A stretch of DNA of 64,000 nucleotides, taken from NCBI GenBank assembly GCA_035388225.1, contig DAOOPM010000004.1, positions 1 through 64,000 on the forward strand, written 5' to 3'. Source of the stretch: SB25 sp029560875. Its GTDB lineage: Bacteria > Bacteroidota > Bacteroidia > Bacteroidales > Tenuifilaceae. Under the pieces are notes generated by a model that ran no database searches, was not told the DNA's origin, and worked only from the letters and a program-made list of their open reading frames with translations. The position numbers were made by a program, and so were the translations under genes. Positions 16,641 to 25,269 of this stretch are shown here, piece by piece; the first letter of the stretch is position 1, and each line of letters begins with the position of its first letter.

Positions 16641-19154
16641 TTAAAATCCCATCAAACTTCCAACCTGATAAACAGCAAATGCAACTATCCAAGCAAGTCC
16701 TGTGGTAAAAACAATGGTAAATAGCGCCCATTTCCAAGAACCAGACTCGTTTTTAATTGCCGATATTACAGCAACGCAGGGGAAGTAAATCAGTATAAAA
16801 AGAAGGAACGACAATGCAATTAAAGGTGAGAATGTTTTTTGCCCCCTCAATTCGCCCGATTTATGTGTTTCGTTCCTCAACTTTTCTGACAGTGAGTCGG
16901 CAGAATCCGCTTCCTCATCAGCCTGGTAAAGAACGCCTAATGTGCTTACCACAATTTCCTTTGCTGCAACACCTGAAAGCAAGCTAACGCCCATTTTCCA
17001 ATCGAAACCAAGCGGTTCAATTGCAGGTTCAATGAATTTTCCAATTCTACCTAGGTAGGAGTATGCCTGCCTTTCTGCATCCATCTCCATTTCTAGATGA
17101 TGAATCTTGCTTGCAATACTATCTAACTTCAAACTATCAACAACCAATGCCGAAGAAATGTTTTGCAGTTGGGACTTTTCGACCAATAACTCCTTTTCAA
17201 AGTCCTTGGTATACTTAACATCCCTTGGGAAATAGCCCAAGGCCCAAATAATAATAACTGCAACAAGTATTATTCCGCCCATTTTTTGTAAGTACTGCGA
17301 ACCCTTATGCCACATATGCATTATGGTTGAACGCATTGTGGGTATTCGGTAGGGTGGAAGTTCCATAACAAAAGGCACATCATCTGCCTTGAAAAATGTG
17401 CGTTTAAGCATTAAGGCTGTTCCAATGGCAAATAAAATTCCAATGAAATAAATCAGGAATAGCAAATTTCCTGCACTTGCAGGGAAAAAGGCTCCTAATA
17501 TTAGTATATATACAGGCAAACGGGCGCTACAGCTCATAAATGGAGTTATAAGGATTGTAACAAGCCTATTGTTCCTGTTCTCTATGGTGCGCGATGCCAT
17601 TATTGCAGGAACATTACAGCCAAAACCCATTACAAGTGGAATAAACGATTTTCCGTGTAGCCCAATCTTATGCATCAGTTTATCCATTATAAACGCTGCA
17701 CGAGCCATATAGCCTGTATCCTCGAGCAATGAGATAAAGAAGAAAAGTATAAGTATGTTGGGCAGGAAAACAATAACGCTTCCGACGCCATTAATAATTC
17801 CATTTATTATCAAATCTTTCAGTGGACCATCGGTCAGGATGTTGTTCATTAGGTTGCTGAGCAACTCAACGCCCTGTTCAATCCAGCCCATTGGGTATTG
17901 TCCAATGGTGAATGTGGTATAGAATGTCAGCCAAATAAGAAATAGGAAAATAGGAAAGCCAAAGAGTTTGTGGGTAATGAAGGTATCTATCAACTCTGTG
18001 GTTTGTCGTTTTTGCTGTGTACTCTCCTTGTAGGTTTCCTTTAGTGCGCCAGCAATAAAACCGTACTTAGCATCGGTAATAAGCGTTTCGGAATCTTCCT
18101 TGTAAATTCCTTCCAGTTTTGCTATTTCCTTATCAGCAAGACTTTTAATTGTCTCGTAATTCTCTACACCCTTAAGTATTTTATTGGCGTATCGGTCTTT
18201 CTCGAGCAATTTAAGGGTTAAGTAACGACTCGAATAGTTAACCGTGATGCTAACGTTCTTCTTTACCTCTTTTTGAATTGATGATATGGATTCCTCGATA
18301 TTCTGTCCGTAATTTACGTGGATGTGGCGAACGGTTTTCTCCTTCTCAGCGAACACATTGATTGTGGTATCTAGCAGTTTTTCCAATCCTTTTGCTTTTG
18401 AGCCAACTGTAGGTACAAAAGGAATACCCAACATTTTACCTAATTCTGTGTAATCGAATCTATCGCCTTTGCCAAGCAGTTCATCAAACATATTTAGGGC
18501 GACAATCACCCTAACATCCATATCAATTAGCTGAGTGGTAAGGTATAGGTTACGCTCTAGGTTCGATGAATCAACTACGTTTATTACAATGTCAGGATTG
18601 TTATCGTGGATATATCTACGTACAAATATTTCCTCAGGGGTATACGCTGTAAGCGAGTATGTTCCTGGTAAATCGGTGATGTTAAATGTATAACCCTTGT
18701 ACTTAAACCTTGCATTCTTTGAATCGACTGTTACACCGCTGTAATTTCCAACGTGCTCACGCGAGCCCGATAGATGGTTAAAGATTGTGGTTTTTCCTGC
18801 ATTGGGATTTCCCACAAGAGCAATATTGATGGTTTTACCCGATACTTTAACACCAGTGTCAATAATCTCGGGTTCGGTAAATTTTGTAAGCGATTCGCCG
18901 CTTTGCTCAGCGACAAGTTTCTTGGCCTCTTCTGGGGTAACAATTTCAATTAGGGCCGCCTCATTTCTGCGCAACGATATTTCGTAACCCATTATAGAGT
19001 ACTCAATAGGGTCTTTAAGGGGAGCATTTTTAATTACTACAACCTTTTTGCCTTTGACAAATCCCATTTCGGTGATACGTTTGCGGAATGCTCCGCGCCC
19101 CATCACTTTCGAAATTATTCCATACTCGCCGTTTTGTAAATCTGATAGTAACAT
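16641..19154 (-). CDS. feoB: Ferrous iron transporter, FeoA-FeoB fusion
   Basis: Fe(II) permease of 837 residues. Residues 1-75 form a FeoA SH3-like domain (K-R-I-T-E-M-G-F, I-S-L-R-R-N-E-A) fused to FeoB. The G domain carries the P-loop G-N-P-N-A-G-K-T at 115-122, D-L-P-G at 161-164 and N-M-F-D as the G4-like motif. The membrane part has two Gate-type halves, with P-L-V-M-G-F-G-C-N-V-P-A in the first gate and a Cys near the start of the second half. FeoA-FeoB fusions are usual in Bacteroidota. It is followed by the small Cys-rich protein and divergent from the 19312 gene. A 15-base palindrome in the shared upstream region may be an iron-responsive operator. Confidence 0.96.
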   Translation of the reverse strand: MLLSDLQNGEYGIISKVMGRGAFRKRITEMGFVKGKKVVVIKNAPLKDPIEYSIMGYEISLRRNEAALIEIVTPEEAKKLVAEQSGESLTKFTEPEIIDTGVKVSGKTINIALVGNPNAGKTTIFNHLSGSREHVGNYSGVTVDSKNARFKYKGYTFNITDLPGTYSLTAYTPEEIFVRRYIHDNNPDIVINVVDSSNLERNLYLTTQLIDMDVRVIVALNMFDELLGKGDRFDYTELGKMLGIPFVPTVGSKAKGLEKLLDTTINVFAEKEKTVRHIHVNYGQNIEESISSIQKEVKKNVSITVNYSSRYLTLKLLEKDRYANKILKGVENYETIKSLADKEIAKLEGIYKEDSETLITDAKYGFIAGALKETYKESTQQKRQTTELIDTFITHKLFGFPIFLFLIWLTFYTTFTIGQYPMGWIEQGVELLSNLMNNILTDGPLKDLIINGIINGVGSVIVFLPNILILFFFISLLEDTGYMARAAFIMDKLMHKIGLHGKSFIPLVMGFGCNVPAIMASRTIENRNNRLVTILITPFMSCSARLPVYILILGAFFPASAGNLLFLIYFIGILFAIGTALMLKRTFFKADDVPFVMELPPYRIPTMRSTIMHMWHKGSQYLQKMGGIILVAVIIIWALGYFPRDVKYTKDFEKELLVEKSQLQNISSALVVDSLKLDSIASKIHHLEMEMDAERQAYSYLGRIGKFIEPAIEPLGFDWKMGVSLLSGVAAKEIVVSTLGVLYQADEEADSADSLSEKLRNETHKSGELRGQKTFSPLIALSFLLFILIYFPCVAVISAIKNESGSWKWALFTIVFTTGLAWIVAFAVYQVGSLMGF

Positions 19155-19219
19155 TAAAAAGATAAAGGTTAACTGAACCTGAAAAATTTATAATACACAA
19201 TTAACTCAATTTAGCCAGA

Positions 19220-19234
19220 AATGTTTAAAACATT
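19220..19234. promoter_or_regulatory. Palindrome between divergent feoB and hypothetical gene, possible operator
   Basis: AATGTTT-A-AAACATT is a perfect 7+1+7 inverted repeat, 66 bases upstream of feoB and 78 bases upstream of the divergent gene start. Its size fits a homodimeric regulator site; a Fur or DtxR/MntR-type regulator would make sense for an iron transporter, but no consensus for this phylum can be checked here. Confidence 0.45.
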
Positions 19235-19311
19235 CTTTGAACCAGCATTGCCAACTTTGCAAAAATAATCTAATATTTGTCATCTATTGTAGACTAATGC
19301 TTTTAAACAAT

Positions 19312-20052
19312 ATGGATAATCCGGACGAGTTGTTTAATCATATAAAAAGTATTCTGGGCGAATCGCCTGAAAGTATGAGGATACTAGAAGATTCCATTAG
19401 CATTGACGTGCAAATGGAGTACTACAAAATGGTATCTAAAGTGCGTGGGAGTGAAGTATCAAAGGATTACAATTCTGATGATTTGTTGAGCAATAAACTT
19501 ACCATCGATGAGGCGAAAGAGTATTTAATCCGTTTGGCAGGCACCGATAATGTTGAGAATTATAGATTGATAGAGCAGTATGCATCAATTGCATCGCCAG
19601 ATTTGAAGGATTGGGCTCTTATGGCGTTAAACGAGAGCCGATTTCATATGGTATCATCGCTTTCGGAGGAAGATGGTGTTTTTATAAGTACTGGGCTAGG
19701 AGGGAAGAGTGGTAAGTTAAGGTACTTTATTGTATTTGTCCCCAATTCCGATTGGTTAAGCCAAGAGCAAAAGCAACTAGTTGTGGATGAGGTAAATTTC
19801 CTGTTTCCTCGCTATTCGTCGGATGTTGAGATTACTGAGATTACTGGCGATTTTATTTGTGTTACTGCATTAATTCCAATGAACATTGCTGTTAATGAGC
19901 CTATAAATGCGGTTATTGACGAGTGTTTAACCCTCGGATGTTCTTTAAACGATGGCTACATTGTAACCAATGTTAAAACTCTGTCGGAGAATGAAATTAT
20001 AAAGGTTCTGAATCATGAACCAATTGACGGAATGAATTTCGATGAGCAATAA
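19312..20052 (+). CDS. Conserved hypothetical protein
   Basis: I do not recognise a functional family. The start at 19312 (M-D-N-P-D-E-L) is preferred because the upstream in-frame codons from 19237 encode a Cys-rich, unlikely N-terminus; an intermediate ATG at 19297 is also possible. The 246-residue acidic product has no signal peptide or membrane segment. The first half is helical and contains an L-K-D-W-A-L-M-A-L-N-E-S segment; the second half alternates beta-strands and helices (R-Y-F-I-V-F-V-P-N-S, then V-E-I-T-E-I-T-G-D-F). It is single, followed by a strong terminator, and divergent from feoB. A cytoplasmic role is likely; nothing more can be said. Confidence 0.7.
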   Translation: MDNPDELFNHIKSILGESPESMRILEDSISIDVQMEYYKMVSKVRGSEVSKDYNSDDLLSNKLTIDEAKEYLIRLAGTDNVENYRLIEQYASIASPDLKDWALMALNESRFHMVSSLSEEDGVFISTGLGGKSGKLRYFIVFVPNSDWLSQEQKQLVVDEVNFLFPRYSSDVEITEITGDFICVTALIPMNIAVNEPINAVIDECLTLGCSLNDGYIVTNVKTLSENEIIKVLNHEPIDGMNFDEQ

Positions 20053-20077
20053 AAAAAACCGGCAGTTGCCGGTTTTT
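20053..20077. terminator. Bidirectional intrinsic terminator
   Basis: AAAAACCGGCA / TGCCGGTTTTT forms a perfect 11-base stem with a 2-base centre between the convergent hypothetical gene and the PUR protein gene; the flanks are A and T tracts. Confidence 0.9.
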
Positions 20078-20085
20078 AGTTTTAT

Positions 20086-20457
20086 CTATTTTTCAAGGTC
20101 CTCAAAAGTTACGCTCGAGAACTCTGTTGTAGCCATCTCTAACTCTTCATGCTCAACCATCTCGCTACGGGGAATAACCTCTTGGTTTGTTTTGATGTAA
20201 TCTACAACTTCGTTCAATCCCTCTAGGAATTTCTCAAAATCCTCCTTGTACAAGAAGATTTTATGCTTTTCGTAGTACATCTTACCATCCTTACCCATAC
20301 GTTTCTTACTTTCGGTAATAGTAAGGTAGAAATCGCTGTTACGGGTCGATTTTACATCGAAAAAGTAAGTTCTTTTACCAGCACGAATCACTTTCGAGAA
20401 AATATCCTCTTTGTCCGCTTTCTCAAAATCGTCAAGGTTTTCAAATCCGTCCATCAT
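20086..20457 (-). CDS. PUR-domain nucleic-acid-binding protein (DUF3276)
   Basis: A 123-residue protein of the bacterial PUR-alpha-like family, related to the Borrelia Bpur protein that binds DNA and RNA. The PUR repeat spans about residues 17-90, with K-R-T-Y-F-F-D-V-K-S, D-F-Y-L-T-I-T-E-S and H-K-I-F-L-Y-K-E-D-F. The C-terminal tail is acidic. The family is present in nearly all Bacteroidota as a short single-copy gene, and a small regulatory or nucleoid role is assumed. It is monocistronic. The start could be the second Met, one codon later. Confidence 0.88.
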   Translation of the reverse strand: MMDGFENLDDFEKADKEDIFSKVIRAGKRTYFFDVKSTRNSDFYLTITESKKRMGKDGKMYYEKHKIFLYKEDFEKFLEGLNEVVDYIKTNQEVIPRSEMVEHEELEMATTEFSSVTFEDLEK

Positions 20458-20635
20458 CTCACAGTATTTAAATTAGGTTTGGTTTTAGGTTTTCAACCTC
20501 CCAAAAATAGAAAAATATTTGTCATTCGGTTTGTTTAGGCAAAATTTTTAACAAAAATCTTCATTTTGGTTGAAAGATGTTAGTTTTTTTGTTGAGGTGG
20601 GATTGGTGTGGTTGTGATGTTTGTTTGGTTATTGA

Positions 20636-20682
20636 CTAATTAAGTTATTAGGTAAATAAGTAATTGGGTAATTAGGTAATGA
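20636..20682. repeat. Degenerate A/T-rich simple repeat
   Basis: Imperfect repeats of the phrase TAATT(A/G)GGTAA(A/T) with stops in every frame. The same kind of phrase occurs at 4390-4429 and 16600-16640 next to gene ends. This stretch and repeat copy C make up most of the 619-base gap upstream of nusB. Confidence 0.55.
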
Positions 20683-20724
20683 GTTTTGGGGTTGAAGTTG
20701 TGAGTTATCATTTAGTAAAATGAA

Positions 20725-20909
20725 AGACCTTCCATCGTCCGAAGGACATGGAAGCGTCAAATTTATATTCCATACCAATATTTATCCGTTGCGATGCAAA
20801 CAATCAACGTCTTCTCAAACAATCATCATTACTTGCATCGCTTTTTTAATACTCCTTATTATTACCCCGAGTTAAAACTCGGGGCTATTGCTTGCGATTG
20901 GTTGGGGTT
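20725..20909 (+). repeat. Dispersed triple-palindrome intergenic repeat, copy C
   Basis: Same order of modules as copies A and B: CTTCCAT-GTCC/GGAC-ATGGAAG hairpin at about 20728-20753, inverted repeat GCGATGCAA/TTGCATCGC at about 20790-20842, and CCCCGAGT/ACTCGGGG hairpin at about 20865-20884. It lies upstream of the nusB operon and is followed by only an A/T-rich stretch and the nusB promoter. Confidence 0.82.
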
Positions 20910-21031
20910 TTTACCTTTTAAATTTATCATTCTACATTCTAAATTTTACTTACTGCTTCCATCTCTCAAATCATTTAACAGTTTTTTGCTTTAATACTTT
21001 GCATTGATTTAGTCAATCCAAAAATTGAGTG

Positions 21032-21039
21032 TATCTTTG
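21032..21039 (+). promoter_or_regulatory. Promoter -7 box for the nusB operon
   Basis: TATCTTTG is a perfect match to the Bacteroidota -7 consensus TAnnTTTG, 37 bases before the nusB start. At the -33 position the sequence reads TTAG, a weak match to TTTG. Confidence 0.6.
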
Positions 21040-21076
21040 TAGTCTCAAATGATAAAAGAAAATACGTTCTTACACA

Positions 21077-22066
21077 ATGATTAGCAGACGATTACTCCGA
21101 ATTAAGATTCTTCAGGTTCTCTTCGCACATTTCCGTAGCGAAAACGATTCATTAAATAATCTCGAAAAGGAACTATTCCTTAGTATCGAAAAATCCTATC
21201 AACTTTACCATTTACTTTTAATGCTCCCTGAGGAGTTAGTCGATTTTGCTCAGAACAAAATTGATTTAGGCAGGCAGAAGCTACGTCCTTCACCCGAAGA
21301 GTTAAACCCCAACACCCGTTTTGTTGATAACAAGTTAATCGATAAGCTCCGAATAAACCAGAGTTTAATAAATTACTCAACCGAGAACCGCTTAAACTGG
21401 CGTCATCATCCCGAATTAATAAAGAATATTTTCAATAAATTTATTACTGCTGATTACTACAATCAGTATATGAATGCCGAAACCGTTGAGTTCACCGACG
21501 ATAGGCAGTTGGTTTTAAACTTGCTGCAACGCGAACTTGGCGATTTGGAGGATTTCAACAACTTCCTTGAGGAGCAGAGCATCTACTGGAACGACGATTT
21601 AGAGTTTGTGCTTAGTATGGCAACCAAAACGGTTAAAAAACTTACCGAATCGTCCGATGAGTCAGCCGAGTTAATGCCGATGTTCCGTAACGAGGACGAT
21701 GAGGATTTTGCCAAGAAGTTGCTTCGTAAGGTAGTGCTTCGCCACACCGAAAATGTTAAGTTGATTGAGGAGTATACCCAAAACTGGGAGGTTGACCGTA
21801 TTGCTGGAATGGATATTCTGATAATGGAAATGGCCATTACGGAGATTATGGAATTCCCTTCAATTCCCGTTAAGGTAACACTCAACGAGTATATCGAGAT
21901 AGCAAAATTCTACAGCACCGAGCAGAGTAGTACCTTTATAAATGGTATTCTCGATAAGATTATATTGACCCTACGCAAAAACAATCAGTTTGTAAAGTTG
22001 GGCAGGGGCTTGGTTGGCGAGGATGATATTCGCCTAGCTTCGGCCGAAGAAGATGTTCAGGATTAA
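21077..22066 (+). CDS. nusB: Transcription antitermination factor NusB (long Bacteroidota form)
   Basis: NusB takes part in the rRNA antitermination complex with NusE and boxA RNA. The 329-residue product is about twice the E. coli length; in Bacteroidota an N-terminal extension precedes the canonical all-helical NusB domain. Here the N-terminus begins M-I-S-R-R-L-L-R-I-K-I-L-Q-V-L-F-A, as in this clade. The core is at about 180-305 and includes N-W-E-V-D-R-I-A-G-M-D and the I-P-V-K-V-T-L-N-E-Y-I-E-I-A-K-F-Y-S signature. It heads the nusB-DUF1573-yajC-ybbR-coaE cluster, a conserved order in the phylum. The last 20 residues are acidic and not conserved. Confidence 0.93.
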   Translation: MISRRLLRIKILQVLFAHFRSENDSLNNLEKELFLSIEKSYQLYHLLLMLPEELVDFAQNKIDLGRQKLRPSPEELNPNTRFVDNKLIDKLRINQSLINYSTENRLNWRHHPELIKNIFNKFITADYYNQYMNAETVEFTDDRQLVLNLLQRELGDLEDFNNFLEEQSIYWNDDLEFVLSMATKTVKKLTESSDESAELMPMFRNEDDEDFAKKLLRKVVLRHTENVKLIEEYTQNWEVDRIAGMDILIMEMAITEIMEFPSIPVKVTLNEYIEIAKFYSTEQSSTFINGILDKIILTLRKNNQFVKLGRGLVGEDDIRLASAEEDVQD

Positions 22067-22078
22067 CTCTATTGCATT

Positions 22079-22516
22079 ATGTATATTAAAATCCTTTACC
22101 CTGCATTTATCCTTTTTGCTGTAATATTTTTATCGTGTTCCTCTGGCAGTAACGAAACTAAAGATTATACTGTTGAGGCGGATTCCACAAAATCGGCAAA
22201 CTTGGAGTATATCGAGGATTTTTTCGATTTTGGAACAATAACCAGCGGCGAGGTTGTATCGCATTCATTTAAATTCAAAAACTCTGGCGATGGAGTTTTA
22301 ATTATAAAAGATGTAATTCCTAGCTGTGGTTGTACAACTTCGAAACTTAGCAGTAAGATTCTGAAGCCAGGCGAGGAGGGTTTGATTGAGGTTGTTTTTG
22401 ATAGTAAAGGTTGGTACGGTTCGCAGTATAAATCTGTTACATTGCGAACAAACTCCCCAATAATGGACAAATCTGTCACCATAAAGGCCAATGTGGTGGA
22501 GGGGCGTAACGGTTAG
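22079..22516 (+). CDS. DUF1573 lipoprotein
   Basis: A 145-residue predicted lipoprotein: hydrophobic signal ending F-L-S-C with the lipid-anchoring Cys at 20, then an immunoglobulin-like DUF1573 domain at about 38-140. Typical features are Y-I-E-D-F-F-D-F-G-T-I, S-H-S-F-K-F-K-N-S-G and P-S-C-G-C-T-T, all hallmarks of this Bacteroidota domain. It follows nusB by 12 bases. The function of the family is unknown; the domain is related to ASPM/SPD-2/Hydin-type adhesion or scaffold modules. A second DUF1573 protein is encoded at 27665. Confidence 0.87.
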   Translation: MYIKILYPAFILFAVIFLSCSSGSNETKDYTVEADSTKSANLEYIEDFFDFGTITSGEVVSHSFKFKNSGDGVLIIKDVIPSCGCTTSKLSSKILKPGEEGLIEVVFDSKGWYGSQYKSVTLRTNSPIMDKSVTIKANVVEGRNG

Positions 22517-22530
22517 TTTAAAATAAATTA

Positions 22531-22538
22531 TAACTTTG
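22531..22538 (+). promoter_or_regulatory. Possible internal -7 box before yajC
   Basis: TAACTTTG matches TAnnTTTG exactly and lies 41 bases upstream of the yajC ATG, in the gap after the DUF1573 gene. There is no convincing -33 element. Confidence 0.45.
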
Positions 22539-22579
22539 CATCGTGAATTTTAATCAGAAACCAATTTAAATTATTGAAT

Positions 22580-22891
22580 ATGAAATCATTACTTTTTGTA
22601 ATTTTGCAGCAACAACAAGCAAATCCTTGGATGACCTTTTTAATGTTTGGTCTAATCATCGTGGTGTTCTACTTCTTTATGATTCGTCCACAAATGAAGC
22701 GTCAGAAAGAACTTCGTAAATTCCAGGAGTCTTTAGCAAAAGGCGATAAGGTAATTATTGCTGGTGGTATTTATGGTAAAATAGTTGAAATTAAGGAAGA
22801 GTACGCTCTTGTTGAGATTGATACTAACGCAACCGTAAAAGTTATTAAGAGCACAATTATTCGCGACGCAAGCGATATTCAGACTCGATAA
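22580..22891 (+). CDS. yajC: Preprotein translocase accessory subunit YajC
   Basis: Small single-span membrane protein of the SecDF-YajC holotranslocon. From the ATG at 22580 the product has 103 residues; a TTG two codons earlier is less likely. The membrane helix is at about 18-40 (F-L-M-F-G-L-I-I-V-V-F-Y-F-F-M-I-R-P-Q), followed by the signature R-P-Q-M-K-R-Q-K-E and a small beta-rich domain with G-D-K-V-I-I-A-G-G-I-Y-G-K. The residues Q-Q-Q-Q before the helix are usual in Bacteroidota YajC. SecDF is not nearby. Confidence 0.93.
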   Translation: MKSLLFVILQQQQANPWMTFLMFGLIIVVFYFFMIRPQMKRQKELRKFQESLAKGDKVIIAGGIYGKIVEIKEEYALVEIDTNATVKVIKSTIIRDASDIQTR

Positions 22892-22966
22892 AAGATTTTT
22901 ATCATTATATTTACAGGATTCATTGTAATTTACTTACTTTGAATCCTGTAATTTTTTTATAAAAAA

Positions 22967-23962
22967 TTGGACTCAAGTTTACTCAGACAATTCAATTTAG
23001 TTGTTAATCGCGAGAAAGCTAAGTTTAACAAGCGTCTCGCTATTTTCCTATTCTTTTTATTTATTTCAACGGTGCTGTGGTTCTTAATCAAACTAAGCCA
23101 CGAGTACACCACCGACCTCGATTATCCCATACAACTTGTTAACCCACCCAAAGGAAAAGTAATTGTAGGTGACCCTCCACGCACCGTTCAATTACGAGTG
23201 AAGGCTTACGGTTACACCTTGTTGCGATATAAAGCAATGGCATTGCTTAGCCCACTTCAGGTTAGTTTAAAAGGAGCTAATTTGAATTCAAACTCCAATG
23301 GCTCGGAGTACTTTTTAATGTTAAGTAATAAACTGAGCTCTTTTGTTCCTCAGCTTAGCGATGATATAATTTTGCTTGGAATTCAGCCTGATACCCTTTA
23401 CTTTAGTATGGCTAATGTGGTAGATAAGGTAGTAAAGATTAGTCCAATTATTACGGCAACCTATGCCAACCAGCATATGCTTGCAGGAAGTATAAAAGTT
23501 AGTCCACAGACTATTACAATTACAGGCCCTCGCTCAATTCTCGATACTATTAACGAAGTTAAAACATTACCAATTAGCCTAAATCTTATTTCGCAAACCC
23601 ATAAGGAAAAAGCTTTGTTATCTTCTATTCAGCAGGTTTCATTCTCACAAAATACTGTTGCGGTTGAAGTTCCTGTCGAAAAATTTACGGAAACAACACT
23701 CGATGTGCCAATAGTTCCCCTAAATGTACCGGAAAAAACACAGGTTATATTGCTCCCCGAAAAGGTGACTATAAAATGTAATGTAACCGTGAGCAAATAC
23801 TTTCAGCTTAAACCAAATCAGTTCAAACTTGTTTGCGACTTTAGCGATTCCGATGCAATATCGGGAGGTAAAATTAGAATCTTGGTTCAAAAAAGCCCTG
23901 ACTATGTGGCTCGAATCGATTTTCAACCTAAGTATGTTGATTTTATCATCAAATCGAAATGA
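22967..23962 (+). CDS. YbbR-like repeat protein
   Basis: A 331-residue protein with an N-terminal membrane anchor (about 22-42, R-L-A-I-F-L-F-F-L-F-I-S-T-V-L-W) and two to three extracytoplasmic beta-rich YbbR-type repeats (about 45-130, 150-235 and 238-330). The only plausible start is TTG at 22967; the next in-frame ATG would remove the anchor. In Bacteroidota this gene regularly lies between yajC and coaE, and it does so here, overlapping coaE by four bases. YbbR (CdaR) in Firmicutes regulates a diadenylate cyclase, but no cdaA is adjacent, so function here is not established. Confidence 0.8.
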   Translation: MDSSLLRQFNLVVNREKAKFNKRLAIFLFFLFISTVLWFLIKLSHEYTTDLDYPIQLVNPPKGKVIVGDPPRTVQLRVKAYGYTLLRYKAMALLSPLQVSLKGANLNSNSNGSEYFLMLSNKLSSFVPQLSDDIILLGIQPDTLYFSMANVVDKVVKISPIITATYANQHMLAGSIKVSPQTITITGPRSILDTINEVKTLPISLNLISQTHKEKALLSSIQQVSFSQNTVAVEVPVEKFTETTLDVPIVPLNVPEKTQVILLPEKVTIKCNVTVSKYFQLKPNQFKLVCDFSDSDAISGGKIRILVQKSPDYVARIDFQPKYVDFIIKSK

Positions 23963-24543
23963 CGCTAAAGGTTGGAATAACAGGCGGAATTGGTAGCGGT
24001 AAAACAACGGTTTGTAAAGTAATTGAGGCGTTGGGGTACCCTGTATACTATGCTGATGTAGAGGCAAAAAAAATCATCGAAACTGATAGTGATGTAATTT
24101 TTGCCATATCAGCCCTTTTTGGAAGTGATATCTATAACTCTGGGTGTTTGGATAGGAAAAGTTTGGCCTCATTAGTTTTTAACAATAAGGAATTGCTTGC
24201 TAAACTGAATGGTATTGTTCATCCTGCGGTGGCTAGGCATTTTCAAGTTTGGGCTAACAGTTCAAATGCTCCAATTATTTTCAAGGAGGCTGCTATTCTT
24301 TTTGAGAGTGGTCTACATAAATTATTGGATAAAACTATCCTAGTTATTGCTCCTGAGCAAGTTCGCTTAGAGCGTGTGATTGATAGAGATAATGTTACGG
24401 TCGATAATGTTAAAAGTCGCATGGCAAACCAAGCAACGCAGGATGAGTTAATAAAGTTGGCAGATTATCTTATAAATAATGACGGAAAGGAATTAGTTAC
24501 ACCTCAGTTAATAAGAATTATTGAGAATTTAAAAATGTTATAG
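23959..24543 (+). CDS. coaE: Dephospho-CoA kinase
   Basis: Phosphorylates dephospho-CoA on the ribose 3' position, the last step of coenzyme A synthesis. The 194-residue P-loop kinase has G-G-I-G-S-G-K-T-T at residues 9-17, the substrate segment Y-Y-A-D-V-E-A-K and the lid R-V-I-D-R-D. Length is typical. It overlaps the YbbR-like gene (ATGA) and precedes the DnaJ-type gene by four bases, so it is inside a compact operon. Confidence 0.93.
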   Translation: MTLKVGITGGIGSGKTTVCKVIEALGYPVYYADVEAKKIIETDSDVIFAISALFGSDIYNSGCLDRKSLASLVFNNKELLAKLNGIVHPAVARHFQVWANSSNAPIIFKEAAILFESGLHKLLDKTILVIAPEQVRLERVIDRDNVTVDNVKSRMANQATQDELIKLADYLINNDGKELVTPQLIRIIENLKML

Positions 24544-24547
24544 CAGA

Positions 24548-25261
24548 ATGGCAAAGTACGGAAAATGGATTTCAGGAGGACTAGGGTGGGTTATATTTGG
24601 TCCTATTGGCGGAATTATTGGTTTTGCAATAGGGTCAATTTTCGATAGCGTTGAAACCAAAATATATACAGGAGAATCTAGTAGAAATGGTTTTTTAGTA
24701 AGCTTATTGGTGCTTTCATCTGCAGTAATGAAGGCCGATGGAAAGGTCTTGAAGTCGGAATTGGATTTTGTTAAAGGTTATTTCCTTAAAAATTTTGGTG
24801 CCGATGCTGCCCGTGAAGCAATGATTCTGCTTCGCGACATGCTTAAACAATCTGTACCATTAAAGGATGTGTGCTATCAGATTAAAGAAAATGTTGATTA
24901 TCACTCGCGTTTGCAACTACTTCATTTTTTATTTGGCATTGCCCAAGCCGATGGTGTAATTAGTGTTGAAGAGTTAAAGGTTCTAAGAGAAATTGGCGAG
25001 CATATGAGTTTAACCAATGCCGATTTCGACTCTATTAAGGCAATGTTTATTCCCGATAACGATAAGTATTACACAATACTTGAGGTAACCCCCGCTGCAA
25101 CAAACGAAGAAATTAAAAAGGCATATAGGCAAATGGCTATTAAGCATCATCCCGATAAGGTTAGCCATTTGGGCGATGATGTAAGAGTTGCCGCAGAGCA
25201 AAAGTTCAAGATGGTAAATGAGGCATACGAGAAAATCAAGAAAGAGCGCGGATTTAATTAG
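24548..25261 (+). CDS. TerB-DnaJ co-chaperone, DjlA-like
   Basis: A 237-residue protein with a Gly-rich hydrophobic N-terminal segment (about 9-30, G-G-L-G-W-V-I-F-G-P-I-G-G-I-I-G-F-A-I-G), a central helical TerB-like domain (about 48-165, with M-K-A-D-G-K-V and A-Q-A-D-G-V-I repeats) and a C-terminal J domain with the HPD motif at 201-203. This is the DjlA arrangement and implies a membrane-associated DnaK co-chaperone. It is in the coaE operon. The TerB acidic sites could bind metal. Function beyond DnaK stimulation is unknown. Confidence 0.88.
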   Translation: MAKYGKWISGGLGWVIFGPIGGIIGFAIGSIFDSVETKIYTGESSRNGFLVSLLVLSSAVMKADGKVLKSELDFVKGYFLKNFGADAAREAMILLRDMLKQSVPLKDVCYQIKENVDYHSRLQLLHFLFGIAQADGVISVEELKVLREIGEHMSLTNADFDSIKAMFIPDNDKYYTILEVTPAATNEEIKKAYRQMAIKHHPDKVSHLGDDVRVAAEQKFKMVNEAYEKIKKERGFN

Positions 25262-25269
25262 GATGATAA

